Source: Pseudonocardia sp. (GTDB lineage: Bacteria > Actinomycetota > Actinomycetes > Mycobacteriales > Pseudonocardiaceae). From it: DNA of 64,000 nucleotides. Shown here one piece after another: positions 7,799-17,900 of this stretch. The notes beneath the pieces are model-generated. The model saw nothing but the letters and a program-made list of their open reading frames with translations. It had not been told where the DNA came from and did no database searches. A program made the translations under genes and the position numbers. Position 1 is the stretch's first letter, and each line of letters begins with the position of its first letter. The stretch is taken from assembly GCF_029263155.1 (NCBI RefSeq), contig NZ_JAJCYB010000022.1, forward strand, positions 1 through 64,000, read 5' to 3'.

Positions 7799-8629
7799 GT
7801 GGACGACCCGTTCGTCACCCGCGCCGCCCTGCGGGCCGACCTCGAGCGGCTGGGTGTGGCTCCCGGCCACGACGTCATGGTGCACGCCGCTCTGCGCCGC
7901 GTGGGACCGATGCTCAACGGCCCGGACGCACTGATCGGTGCCCTGCTCGACGCCGTCGGCCCGGACGGCACGGTGCTCGCCTACACCGACTGGGACGCCC
8001 GCTACCACGAACTCCTCGACGGCGAGGGGCGCGTGCCGCAGCGGTGGCGCCCGCACGTGCCGCCGTTCGACCCGTCCGCGTCCCGGTCGATCCGCGACAA
8101 CGGTGCGCTGCCGGAGTTCCTGCGCACCACCCCGGGGGCGCTCCGCAGCGGCAACCCCGGCGCCTCGGTGGCCGCGGTCGGGGCGGGCGCCGGGTTCTAC
8201 ACCGCCGACCATCCGCTCGACTACGGCTACGGCGCCGGCTCCCCGCTGGCCCGGCTGGTGGCGCGGCGCGGGCGGGTACTGATGGTCGGCGCGCCCCTGG
8301 ACACGATGACGTTGCTGCACCATGCCGAGCACCTCGCCGACGTCGCGGGCAAGCGGGTGATCCGCTACGAGGTGCCGCTGCGCACCCCGGACGGCGGCGT
8401 GGAGTGGCGGGTCACCGAGGAGTTCGACACCGCGGACCCGGTCGTGGACGGGCTGCCCGAGGACTACTTCGCCACGGTCGTCGAGGAGTTCCTGGCCGGC
8501 GGGAACGGGACCCGGGGCACGGTCGGGGCGGCGCCGAGCGTGCTGGTCGACGCCGCCGCGATCACGGCGTTCGCCGTGGCGTGGCTGGAGGACCGCGGTC
8601 GGCGGGTTCGCAGCGGCCCACCCCGCTAG
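7799..8629 (+). CDS. AAC(3)-family N-acetyltransferase
   Basis: A 276-aa protein of the aminoglycoside 3-N-acetyltransferase family (antibiotic_NAT fold). Family landmarks are MVHAALRRVGPMLNGPDALIGALLDAVGPDGTV near the N-terminus, the long DW..RYHEL and DPSASRSIRDNGALPEFLRT stretch, and VGAPLDTMTLLHHAEHLADV. Such enzymes use acetyl-CoA to acetylate an amine. Some confer gentamicin-type resistance, but many chromosomal actinobacterial members have other substrates (for example FrbF-like enzymes), so a resistance role should not be assumed. The start GTG 7799 is supported by the TAGCAT leaderless promoter. It begins 44 bases after the PPOX gene. Confidence 0.82.
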   Translation: MDDPFVTRAALRADLERLGVAPGHDVMVHAALRRVGPMLNGPDALIGALLDAVGPDGTVLAYTDWDARYHELLDGEGRVPQRWRPHVPPFDPSASRSIRDNGALPEFLRTTPGALRSGNPGASVAAVGAGAGFYTADHPLDYGYGAGSPLARLVARRGRVLMVGAPLDTMTLLHHAEHLADVAGKRVIRYEVPLRTPDGGVEWRVTEEFDTADPVVDGLPEDYFATVVEEFLAGGNGTRGTVGAAPSVLVDAAAITAFAVAWLEDRGRRVRSGPPR

Positions 8630-8738
8630 CCGCTCACCCGTCGACGGGCCGAGCGCCACGCCGTACGTTGCCCGGAGATCGGGCCGCGGAGATCGTCCAC
8701 GTCGGTGCGGCAGTCCGGCGGCCCCAGCACCGGTGCGC

Positions 8739-9287
8739 TCAGCGCAATCGCCACTCGGCGCACCGGCCCACCTCGAAGGCCTCGTCCGAGGGGGCGATGG
8801 TCAGCGTCGTCGGGCCCTCGGCGAAGCCGTTGGCGATGATGTCGTCGAGGTCGCCCGACGTTCCCCGCAGGCGAGCCCAATAGCACTCTGACGAGCCGGC
8901 CGTCCGGTATGTGCCCGCCGCGATGTCCTCCCCCACGAGGAACGTCCCCGTGCCGGGGATCGTGTTCTCCTCGTACTCTCGCTCCGCGGCGCCGATCGCG
9001 GCCTCACGAGCATCGAGCTCGGCGGCCCGCTGATCGAGTTCCTGCTCGCGGCCGTCCTGCCGGGACTCCCTCGCGCGTACGGCGGAACGCTGCGACCGAA
9101 GTGTGCCGAGCTCGCCCTCGGCAGCTGCGAGATCGTCGCGCAACGAGCTCGACTGCTGTTGCGCAGCCTCCAGCTCGCTCGCGGGAACGCCGGTGTCGGC
9201 GGCAGCGCCGATGACGACGCCCATGACGAGCGCCGCGGCGAGCCCGACGACCCACGGCCACCGTCGTGGCGGGACGGCCTCGGCCAC
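8739..9287 (-). CDS. Membrane-anchored coiled-coil protein with small C-terminal domain
   Basis: A 182-aa protein. A short cytoplasmic N-terminus is followed by one membrane segment (WPWVVGLAAALVMGVVIGAAA, about residues 10-30), a charged coiled coil (about 37-105), and a C-terminal domain beginning TGTFLVGEDIAAGTYRTAG with two cysteines (CYWARL; RCAEWRL) that could pair outside the cell. This C-terminal pattern is common in small secreted or surface actinobacterial proteins of unknown function. The GTG at 9287 has no convincing ribosome site. The frame stays open for 26 more codons upstream until a TGA at 9366-9368 but holds no other ATG or GTG, so the true start is uncertain. Confidence 0.65.
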   Translation of the reverse strand: MAEAVPPRRWPWVVGLAAALVMGVVIGAAADTGVPASELEAAQQQSSSLRDDLAAAEGELGTLRSQRSAVRARESRQDGREQELDQRAAELDAREAAIGAAEREYEENTIPGTGTFLVGEDIAAGTYRTAGSSECYWARLRGTSGDLDDIIANGFAEGPTTLTIAPSDEAFEVGRCAEWRLR

Positions 9288-9492
9288 CCGTGGAACGTCG
9301 TCCGGGATACGAACCTCCAGATACTCCTGAACTGCTGTGATGGTCGCGTGGGAGATTCCGGTCCGTCAAGGACGTGCGACCGGCTGCCCTGACGATCCGG
9401 CGAGCGCGCCGATCCGCGTCAGCCGCACGTTCGGCGACGCCGCACTACGGGTACCTGCAGGCATCTCATCCGCTCTGGTGAAGGAGGACCCG

Positions 9493-9693
9493 GTGGACGT
9501 CACGCGCATGGGCGAGCAGGCCCTGACCGGCTGGCGCAGGAAGGCGGGCGAGCCCGTCGCCGAGAAGCTGTCGCAGTGGACGCGGCTGGACCCGCAGGCC
9601 GCCCGGGCGGTGGTCGGCGGGGTGCTGTTCCTGATCCCGGCCTGGTACGTCACGAAGACCGTGGCCGCCGCGATCAGGGCCGGCCGCGGCTGA
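9493..9693 (+). CDS. Small single-span membrane protein
   Basis: A 66-aa protein with an amphipathic, charged N-terminal half and one membrane helix near the C-terminus (AVVGGVLFLIPAWYVTKTVAAAI). The start is fixed by an excellent AAGGAGG five bases before GTG 9493; the longer frame from 9337 lacks this. No family recognised. It sits alone between a divergent membrane gene and a lipoprotein gene. Confidence 0.62.
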   Translation: MDVTRMGEQALTGWRRKAGEPVAEKLSQWTRLDPQAARAVVGGVLFLIPAWYVTKTVAAAIRAGRG

Positions 9694-9733
9694 CCGCCGG
9701 GAACCCGACGGTGCTCGTGCGCGTCCTCCCTCC

Positions 9734-10576
9734 ATGACACGCGGACATACGTCGCTCGCGACCTGCGCGCTGCTGTTGCTGCTGCTTCCGGCTTGCGGGC
9801 GTCCCGCACCGCTCGCGGCGACCGACACCGGGCTCGCCCTGCGGGTGGAGCTCGTCGGCGGGTTCACGACCCCCACCGCGCTGGCCACCCGGGTCCCCCC
9901 GGTCTCGGTCTACGCCGACGGCCTCGTCATCACCGAGGGACCGCAGATCGCGATCTTCCCGGCTCCGGCCCTGCCGAACCTGCAGGCGCGCCGCATCGCG
10001 CCCGACGACGTCCGGACGCTCGTGCAGCGCGCGCTCGACGCGGGCGTGGGTCGCGACGTCGACCTCGGTGAGCCCCCGATCGCGGACGCGACGACCACCC
10101 GTTTCGTCGTCGGGTCCGGTGCGGACCGCGAGCAGCTCGACGCCTACGCCCTCGCCGAGACGGCCGGAGCGCCCGGACTCACACCGGAGCAGCAGGCGGC
10201 GCGGACCGAGCTGAACGAGCTCCTCGCCGCCCTCACCGACCTCGGGCGCACCCTCGGGCCGGGTGCGGTGAGCGCGGAGGAGCCCTACGAACCGGAGTCC
10301 GTGGCGGCGGTCGTGACGCCGTGGACCGACCCGGCTCCGGAGCTCGGCGAGCAGCCGGAAGCGGAATGGCCGGGGCCCGAACTGCCCGGCGAGCCCTACG
10401 CCCCGGGGCTGGATCTGAGCTGCACCGTCGCCACCGGCCCGGCGGCCGATGCGGTGCTCGCCGCCGCGGCCGGGGCGAACTCGGCGACGCCGTGGACGTC
10501 GGCCGGATCGCGCTGGTCGGTGGCCCTGCGCCCGCTGTTGCCCGACGAGGCCGGCTGCGCCGACCTGCGCGACTAG
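9734..10576 (+). CDS. Lipoprotein of unknown function
   Basis: A 280-aa protein with a textbook lipoprotein signal (LLLLLLPACG, Cys about 21). The mature region alternates short strands and acidic/Pro-rich linkers; GGFTTPTALATRVPPVSVYADGLVITEGPQ resembles lipoproteins common in Actinobacteria, but no functional domain is recognised. Two cysteines near the C-terminus (DLSCTV; EAGCADL) may form a disulfide outside the membrane. It starts 40 bases after the small membrane protein and is convergent with the kinase-linked lipoprotein, with about 100 bases between them. Confidence 0.7.
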   Translation: MTRGHTSLATCALLLLLLPACGRPAPLAATDTGLALRVELVGGFTTPTALATRVPPVSVYADGLVITEGPQIAIFPAPALPNLQARRIAPDDVRTLVQRALDAGVGRDVDLGEPPIADATTTRFVVGSGADREQLDAYALAETAGAPGLTPEQQAARTELNELLAALTDLGRTLGPGAVSAEEPYEPESVAAVVTPWTDPAPELGEQPEAEWPGPELPGEPYAPGLDLSCTVATGPAADAVLAAAAGANSATPWTSAGSRWSVALRPLLPDEAGCADLRD

Positions 10577-10675
10577 GGGCGGCAAAGCCGTTCAGTTGGC
10601 GGCCGCGCGAGTGCGGACACCAGCGCCGTCCGATGCCCAGGTGCGCCGCACGGTGGGCGGGCGGGCCACCCCACG

Positions 10676-11265
<590 letters not shown>

Positions 11266-11269
<4 letters not shown>

Positions 11270-12420
11270 CCGTTCACCGCCTCGTGCAGCTCCTGCAGGC
11301 TCTCCCGGAACTGCGGCGGCACCTCGGCGGGGATCGTGCCGGTGCCGCCCGCGCCGGCGCCGCTGCTGAGCAGGGTGACGACCAGCACGACGGCCAGCAC
11401 GGCGAGCAGGCCTGCCCCGACGGCCACGAGCAGGGCCGGGCGCACCGGCCGCCGCCGGAGCGGCTGCGCCGCGGCGGCGGTGGCAGGCCCGGCCGCGGGG
11501 AGGTCGGGCCGGGTCGGCGGCCGGCCGTCGCCGCGGGTCCCGCCGAGGTCGAACCGCCGGGTCGGTGGGTGCCCGTCGGTGGACCCGGAGCGCAGCGCCA
11601 CGGTGGCCGCGGCCTGGTCGAACCCGGCGGCCGCCTCCATGAGGGCCGAGCCGACCGCGGCCGGGGTGGGGCGCGTCGACGGATCCAGCGCGGTCATCGA
11701 CCGCAGCAGGCCCGGCCACGGCTCGGGAAGCTGGTCGGGCACCGACGGCGGGCGGCTGAGCCGGGCGAGCGCCGCCTCGGTGGACGGGCCCGAGTAGGTC
11801 TGGACACCGGTCAGCGCCTCGAGCAGGACCAGTCCCAGCGAGTAGATGTCGGCCGCGGGGCCGACCTCCTCGTTGCGCACCTGCTCCGGCGCGAGGTACG
11901 CGGCGGTGCCGATCATGACGCCGCTCCCGGTGAGCCGGGCCGCGTCGGCGGTCAGCCGCGCGATGCCGAAGTCGGCGAGCAGGACCCGCCCGTCGTGGGA
12001 GAGCAGCACGTTGGCCGGCTTGATGTCACGGTGCACGATCCCCTCGGCGTGCACGTAGCGCAGCGCGTCGGCCAGCCGCACGCCGATGGTGGCCACGTGC
12101 GCAGGCTCGAGCGGGCCCGCCCGGCACAGCTCGGCCAGCGAGGAGCCCTCCACGAGCTCCATCACCAGGAACGGCCGTTCGCCGTCGGTACCCGCGTCCA
12201 GGATCATGACCAGGTTCGGGTGGCGGAGCTGGGCCAGCATCCGCGTCTCGGCGCCGAACCGCGCCCGGTCCTGCGGGTCGGCGGAGACCGCGCGCAGGAT
12301 CTTCACCGCGACCGGCCGGTGCAGGACCTCGTCGCGGGCGCGGTGCACGTCGGCCATCCCGCCCCGGCCGATCACCGACTCCAGGGCGTAGCGGTTCGCG
12401 AGCACGGTGTCGTCGGGCAC
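11266..12420 (-). CDS. Membrane Ser/Thr protein kinase (PknB-like kinase domain, no PASTA)
   Basis: A 384-aa kinase. The glycine loop GRGGMA (about 18-23), VAVKIL lysine (about 40), HRDIKPAN catalytic loop (about 130-137), DFG (about 150-152) and APEQV are all intact, so it should be active. A linker and one membrane segment (ALLVAVGAGLLAVLAVVLVVTLL) follow, leaving only about 35 extracellular residues, so there is no PASTA or other sensor domain. I chose GTG 12420 (GGGAG upstream; kinase fold begins at once) over the longer frame from 12507. The coupled lipoprotein gene may supply the external sensing part. Targets unknown. Confidence 0.85.
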
Positions 12421-12680
12421 GTGGGTCAGGCTCCCGCAGTCGTCCGGGCGCGCCGCGCCGGGCCCCGGCCGGCGACGGCCGACATCGGTATCCGGTCCTG
12501 CGGACACGGCTCGGCGAGCGCTCGGGGCCGGTCGCGGTCGCCAGTCATGACAGGCAGCGTAGTGCTCGGGCCCGGCGCGGATCCCGCACGTCGCCCTCCG
12601 CCGCCGACACCGCCTGCGGTCCCGCCGGACGTCCGGTCACCGGGGGGCCGACCGGGGCGCCCGGACCCGGCGGCGGCTGG
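12421..12680. other. Intergenic: end of giant operon / upstream of kinase
   Basis: About 260 bases between the stop of the 733-aa gene and the kinase start. It holds a short perfect palindrome CCGGACGTCCGG at 12625-12636 that could be a weak hairpin after the giant operon, and an open continuation of the kinase frame to 12507 without ribosome site. No further gene is supported. Confidence 0.4.
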
Positions 12681-14882
12681 TCAGTGGGCCGGGGGGACCT
12701 GCACCGAGAGCCGGGGCACCCCGGCGAGCAGCCGCAGGGCGAACTCGTCGGGGGCGTGCACCCCCGACCCGCCGGGTCGCGCCCGCGCGGCGGCGACGTC
12801 GAGCACCTCGCGGGGCCGCATCGGTGCCGGCCCCGGGCCCTCCGCGTCGGGGACGCCGTCGAGGTGGCGCGGCACGATCCGCCATCCCGGCGGCCCACCC
12901 GGGCGGTCGTCGGGCACCAGGCCGTGGTGCAGCGACTCGGGGTCGGGGTGCAGCTCGATCAGCGCGACGTCACCGAGGAACAGCACCAGCAGCACGTCGT
13001 CGGACAGCCGGGCCCGGCGCAGCACCGGGCAGCGGCCGGTGCGGTCCCCGTCGACCCAGCCGTCGACGTGCAGGGCCGGCCAGGCCGACACCACCTCGGA
13101 GCGGACCAGGCAGCCGGACACGGTGAGCGTGTGCGCGCCCTCCGGGACCAGGTGCTCGGCGGCCGCCTGCATGATCTCGAACAGCAGGTCGCGCTCGGTG
13201 CCCGGGTCGCCGCGCAGCGACCGCCCGGCGCCGAACACGCCGTCGAGCAGCGCCCCGAGCCAGCCCGGGTCGAGCCGGAAGGTGCGCAGCGACTCCGGCG
13301 GGAGCATCGCCGGGTCGGGGACGAGGTAGCCGAACGGGACGCCGTCGAGGACCAGTAGCCGCCGCATGAACGACAGCACCGCGGGCGGCGGCCCGGGTGC
13401 CTCGCCGGTGGGTGCCTCGAGGTGCGGGGTGTCGGCGGCGGTGGCCCGCCGGTGGGCGTGCCGGCGGTGCTCGGTCTTCCAGCGCACCAGGTCGCGCGCC
13501 ACGGACGGGTCGGCGAGGGCCAGCGTGCGGCCGAGCTCCCAGGCCGCGGCGTGCGAGGTGAGCAGCATCCCGGTGTGCCGGTCGACAGCCAGCAGCGCGT
13601 CGGCGACGTCGTGCGGGGGCGGCGGGAGCGGGGGCTCCTCGAGCCGGGCCACCAGCGGCCCGCGGTACCAGGACCGGACCCGGCCGCCGTTGCGCAACCG
13701 GTGCGGCAGCAGCGCGTGGCCGGCGCGGAGCATGTCGACGCCGGCGCCGCTGCGGCCCTCGACGGGGACGGTGAGCCCGGCCGGGCCCGACGGGCCGGTG
13801 CCGGTTCCGGCGAGCCCGCGCAGCAGGTCGCGCAGCCGCTCGGCACCCGCGTCGGCGCCGAAGTCCCAGCGGTCCAGCAGCACCAGCCGGACCGGGTCGT
13901 CGGGCGCGGTGGCGGCGCCGAAGTCGAACCGGAACTCCTCGCCGTCGTCGGGTTCTCCGGGCCCCGGCGGGCGGGCGAGGTAGCGGCCCTCGACCGAGAC
14001 CAGGTGGGCGCGGTAGCGCCGGCCGGGCACGGTGACCCGGCACCCCAGCACGACCGCCCGGGCCTGCGCGGTGACCGCCAGGTCCGCCTGCGGCCCGGCG
14101 CGCTCGACGTAGTGGGTGGTGTCGCCGTCGATGCGCCACTGCGCCCCGGGGACGGCCACCCGCACCCGGGTGCCGGGGTCGGGCGCGTGCCCGTGCTCGC
14201 GCAGCAGCTCGCGCAGCGCTGCCGGGAGCAGCTCCCGGTCCAGGTCGTCGGCCAGCGCGCCCGGCATGCTGTCCAGCAGGCGTTCGCGCACGTGGGTGAG
14301 GTGGCCCAGCCAGGACGCCGCGGGCAGCAGGTCGGCGAGCAGCCCGCGAGGGACGTCGAGCACCCGCACCGGCTCGGAGTCGGCCGGGCCGGGCTCGTCG
14401 CCGAGCCCGGGGAACGCCGGCGCCGCCGACGGCGCCCGCAACGAACCGAACGGCACCTGCTCCTCGCGCACCGCGGGCAGCCCGCCGGACCCCGCGATCT
14501 CCGGCTCGGTGAGCAGCAGGACGGCCAGCCACGGCGCGCGGGCGGTGTCGGCCCCGCGCAGCGCGCTGCGCTCCCACGGCAGGGTGCTGCGGGTGAGCAC
14601 GACGTGGGCGAGCACGTCGGCGTCCTGGCCGTCCGGGCCGGCGGGCGGGAACCGTGACTCGGTCCAGGACGGCTCCAGCGCCACCCGCGGGCCGAGCACG
14701 TGGATCCGGGTGCGGGTCGTCGGCGGGGCGGGCCCCAGGCTCGTGGGGACGACGGTGCCGGGCAGCAGCGGCACCGGGACGTGCCCGGTCAGCGGCTGGG
14801 TCACGGTGATCTCGTAGCCGCCCGCGTCCAGGGCGGGCTCGTGCGCGTCGACGAACACGACGCTGTTCGGGTCGGTGGTCAC
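12681..14882 (-). CDS. Giant-operon protein G, 733 aa, unknown
   Basis: Last gene of the giant operon, GTG start with GGAG upstream, 64 bases after the DUF6603-like gene. The protein has no signal peptide and no membrane segment. The N-terminal half looks beta-rich (ITVTQPLTGHVPVPLLPGTVV; RIHVLGPRVALEPS). A conserved-looking block at about 500-560 reads SFMRRLLVLDGVPFGYLVPDPAMLPPES followed by an aromatic/basic helix (WLGALLDGVFGAGRS). The C-terminus ends with FALRLLAGVPRLSVQVPPAH. I do not recognise a catalytic motif. By position it should work with the upstream operon products, perhaps as a structural or adaptor subunit. Function not assigned. Confidence 0.72.
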   Translation of the reverse strand: MTTDPNSVVFVDAHEPALDAGGYEITVTQPLTGHVPVPLLPGTVVPTSLGPAPPTTRTRIHVLGPRVALEPSWTESRFPPAGPDGQDADVLAHVVLTRSTLPWERSALRGADTARAPWLAVLLLTEPEIAGSGGLPAVREEQVPFGSLRAPSAAPAFPGLGDEPGPADSEPVRVLDVPRGLLADLLPAASWLGHLTHVRERLLDSMPGALADDLDRELLPAALRELLREHGHAPDPGTRVRVAVPGAQWRIDGDTTHYVERAGPQADLAVTAQARAVVLGCRVTVPGRRYRAHLVSVEGRYLARPPGPGEPDDGEEFRFDFGAATAPDDPVRLVLLDRWDFGADAGAERLRDLLRGLAGTGTGPSGPAGLTVPVEGRSGAGVDMLRAGHALLPHRLRNGGRVRSWYRGPLVARLEEPPLPPPPHDVADALLAVDRHTGMLLTSHAAAWELGRTLALADPSVARDLVRWKTEHRRHAHRRATAADTPHLEAPTGEAPGPPPAVLSFMRRLLVLDGVPFGYLVPDPAMLPPESLRTFRLDPGWLGALLDGVFGAGRSLRGDPGTERDLLFEIMQAAAEHLVPEGAHTLTVSGCLVRSEVVSAWPALHVDGWVDGDRTGRCPVLRRARLSDDVLLVLFLGDVALIELHPDPESLHHGLVPDDRPGGPPGWRIVPRHLDGVPDAEGPGPAPMRPREVLDVAAARARPGGSGVHAPDEFALRLLAGVPRLSVQVPPAH

Positions 14883-14946
14883 GGGGCCGCTCCGGGGTGG
14901 CGGGGACGGGCGGGCGGGGTCGCAATGATCACGGGGGTCACGGGGG

Positions 14947-17900
14947 TCACGACGACTCCGGGGGCACGGTCAGCTCCACCGCGACGGGCCGGGCGAGGAA
15001 CATCTCGTCGAGGTCCGGGCCCGGCCGGACCAGGCCGGGATCCACGCCGAGCCCGCGCAGCAGCGCCGCCCGGGCGCGGGCCACCTCGGCGGGCGGCACG
15101 GCGGCGACCTCCTCCCCCACCGGCACCGGTTCCGGGGTCCATCCCGGGCCGGCGACACGGGCGGGGATGTCGTCGTAGGCCATCGCGTCGCGGCGCACCG
15201 GGGTGGACGAGCCGGGCGCGGCGCGGCGCGGCGGGCGCAACTCGAACCCGGCCAGGGTGTCCGGCACGTGGGCGGACCCGTTCACGGCCGGCCGGGCGCC
15301 GCTCGGCTCGCCCCACAGCGCGGCCGGCACGGCCTTGCGTACCGGGGTGAGCACCATGTCCTGCGCGGTGCCGTCGGCGGTGCGCTGCACGGTGACCGTC
15401 AGCGGCGCGTCCAGGCCGCCGACGGCCACCCCCATCGGGGCGATCCCGATCGCGTGGGTCGCGCCGGGAACGGTCGTGGCCGCGGAGCCGTTGAACCGGT
15501 AGCCGGTCGCCGGGACCTGGGTGGCGACGACCATGACCAGGTCGTGCGCGCTGACCACCCACTCCGCGTCGAACCCGGTCCCGGGCCCGGTCGGGCGGAC
15601 CAGCCCGCTCCCGCAGGACACGCCGACGATCGCGGTGGACGCGGGCAGCGCGGCGGCCCGGAAACCGTCCCAGGACACCGGCGCCGTCGCCGGCGGGCGG
15701 GTGTCGCCGAAGTGCACGGTGAACGAGGTCAGGGTCAGGTCGACCTCGGCGACGCCGGCGAACTCCGGCCCCCACACGTGTACGTCCACGCCGACCTCGA
15801 CCTCGATGGCGTGCCAGCGGGCCCCGACGTCGACGTAGGCCCGGGCGTCGTAGGCGAAGGGCTGCCAGGAGGCCAGGAAGTCCGCGCCCATCCGGAACCA
15901 GGCCTCGACCGCGCCGCTGGTGTAGGAGGCGTCGAAGTGTCCCCCGGCCATGATCGCGTGTCCGGTGAGCGCGTAGTAGAGGTCGCCCTTGATCGCGATC
16001 TCGTCGCTGACCTGCCAGCTCAGCGTCGGCCGCGGCACCCTCGGGTAGTGCGCGGGCACCCGGAACGCGGGGTGGTAGCCGCCGAGGGTGACCACGAAGT
16101 CCCCGGCGTGCGGGCCGGCGAACCAGGAGTGGAAGGCGGCGCCGCCGGTGAGGTGGCAGGACCGCGACAGCACGTAGGAGGCGCTGGTCAGCCGGGCGTC
16201 GACGCCGAGGAAGCCCTCGTCGGGCAGGAACCGGGCGTGGTACCCGAGGTGGATCTCGGCGACCGGGTCGACCGGCGACCCGGGCACCGGGGTCGGGGCC
16301 ACCAGGGTGGAGGTGCCGAGCAGGTCGATCCGCAGCCGCTCGCCCAGCGACACGGTGAGCAGCGCGAACGAGTCGATGAGGGAGAAGGAGGTGAACCGGA
16401 TCCCCGCGGCGGCGAACATCTCGCCGACCGCGGGGGGCAGGAACTCCTCGAACGACTCGAGGGTGGCCATCAGCTCCGACGCCTCGGGGAGCGCGGCGCC
16501 GGCACCGGCTCCGGCCTGCGCGACGAGCGGGAACTCCGCGATCCGGTCGACCGTGGGCAGCACCAGCCTGCGGTGGTAGCCCAGGCCCGCGGCCAGTCCG
16601 GTGACGAAGAAGAACGACGGACCGCCGAGCGGGTAGTCGAGCACGGCGTAGACGAACAGCGACGGGTGCCCGTCGACCACCCCGTAGGCGCCGATCGCCG
16701 AGAGCGAGAGCGTCTCGGTGCGCAGCAGCGCGGCCCCGGCGAACTCCTCGGCGCCCAGCCGCAGGAACGTCCCGCCGAGCTCGAAGGCGCCGGTCCGCAC
16801 GTCCAGGCCCAGCCCGCGCAACCCGAAGGTGGGCTCGAACGAGGTCAGCGGGGTCGCGACGGACAGGCCGTCGAGTGAGAGGGTCAGCCCGGCGAGCCCG
16901 AGATCGGCGTCGAGGAGCAGCTCGATCGACCGGGTGCCGGGGTCGAAGCGGGCCCCGACCCGGCGCAGGTGCACCGGGCCGAACGCGCGCTGCACCGGGT
17001 ACCAGCTGACCTCGCCGCCGCTGCCGGCGTGCGTGACCGGCGGGGCGCCGCGGGTAGCGGCGGGGGCGGGTCCGGCGGGGGCGGGTCCGGCGGGGGTGGG
17101 CAGCGCGGTGTGGTCGAGCTCGACGCCCAGGTCGAGGTGCACGGTCTCGGTGCCCAGGGTCAGCGCGACGACCAGTCCGACCGGGGGCAGCGCGGTCGCC
17201 GGCTCGTCGAGCGGCCCGTACCCCGCGGGCAGCGCGGCGTTCACCGCGCGCACCGCGGCGGCGTCCCAGTCCCCGGAGGCGACCACCAGCCGCAGGTCCA
17301 GGGCGACGTCGGTGCCGGCGAACATCTTCCCCACCAGCGGCAGCCGGGACAGGTCGAACCCGGCGCCCATGTCGACCAGCGCGAGGGTCGCGCCGCCGGT
17401 CCGGGCGAGCAGCGCGTCGGACAGCGCGACCGGGATCGGCAGGTCGATGCCCACCGCGGCGAGCAGGTCCCCGACGGTCGCCGTGCCGGCGCGCCGGTAG
17501 GCCGCCACCAGCACCTCGGACCCGGCCGGCGGGACCGGCCCACCCGCCGCGGCCGGGTCGCCCGCGTCGCGGGCGAGCAGCAGGTCGAAGGTGTGGTCGC
17601 CGACCCGCAGCCGCCCGGAGACGGTGCGCCGGTAGGCGTCGGCGCCGTGGTGGGCCAGGGCCAGGTCCAGCCGCAGCTCGCCGCTCACCGCGCCCAGCTG
17701 CGCCCCGGTCACGATCTCGAACGACGCGTCGCCCGACCCGGTGTGGAAGGCCAGTTCGAGGCGCTCGACCCGCGGGGCGGCCGACATCAGGCCCTGCGGC
17801 AGCGGGTGGTCCCCGAACCGTTCGGCGATCCACGCCGCCAGCTCGCCCAGCTCCAGCGGTTCCCCGGTGAGCAGCGCCCGCAGCGTCCAGCCGTGCCCGC

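Noticed and set aside
7799..8629. Aminoglycoside-resistance gene
   Set aside because: The family is AAC(3), but many chromosomal members have other substrates and there is no mobile or resistance context.
9288..9365. N-terminal HTH extension (GISHATITAVQEYL) of the coiled-coil membrane protein
   Set aside because: The frame is open but contains no ATG or GTG and is closed by TGA at 9366-9368. The HTH resemblance is weak and may be chance.
14929..14949. CACGGGGGT tandem repeat as a CRISPR-like or iteron array
   Set aside because: Only about two 9-bp copies without spacers. Most likely a short slippage repeat after the DUF6603-like gene.
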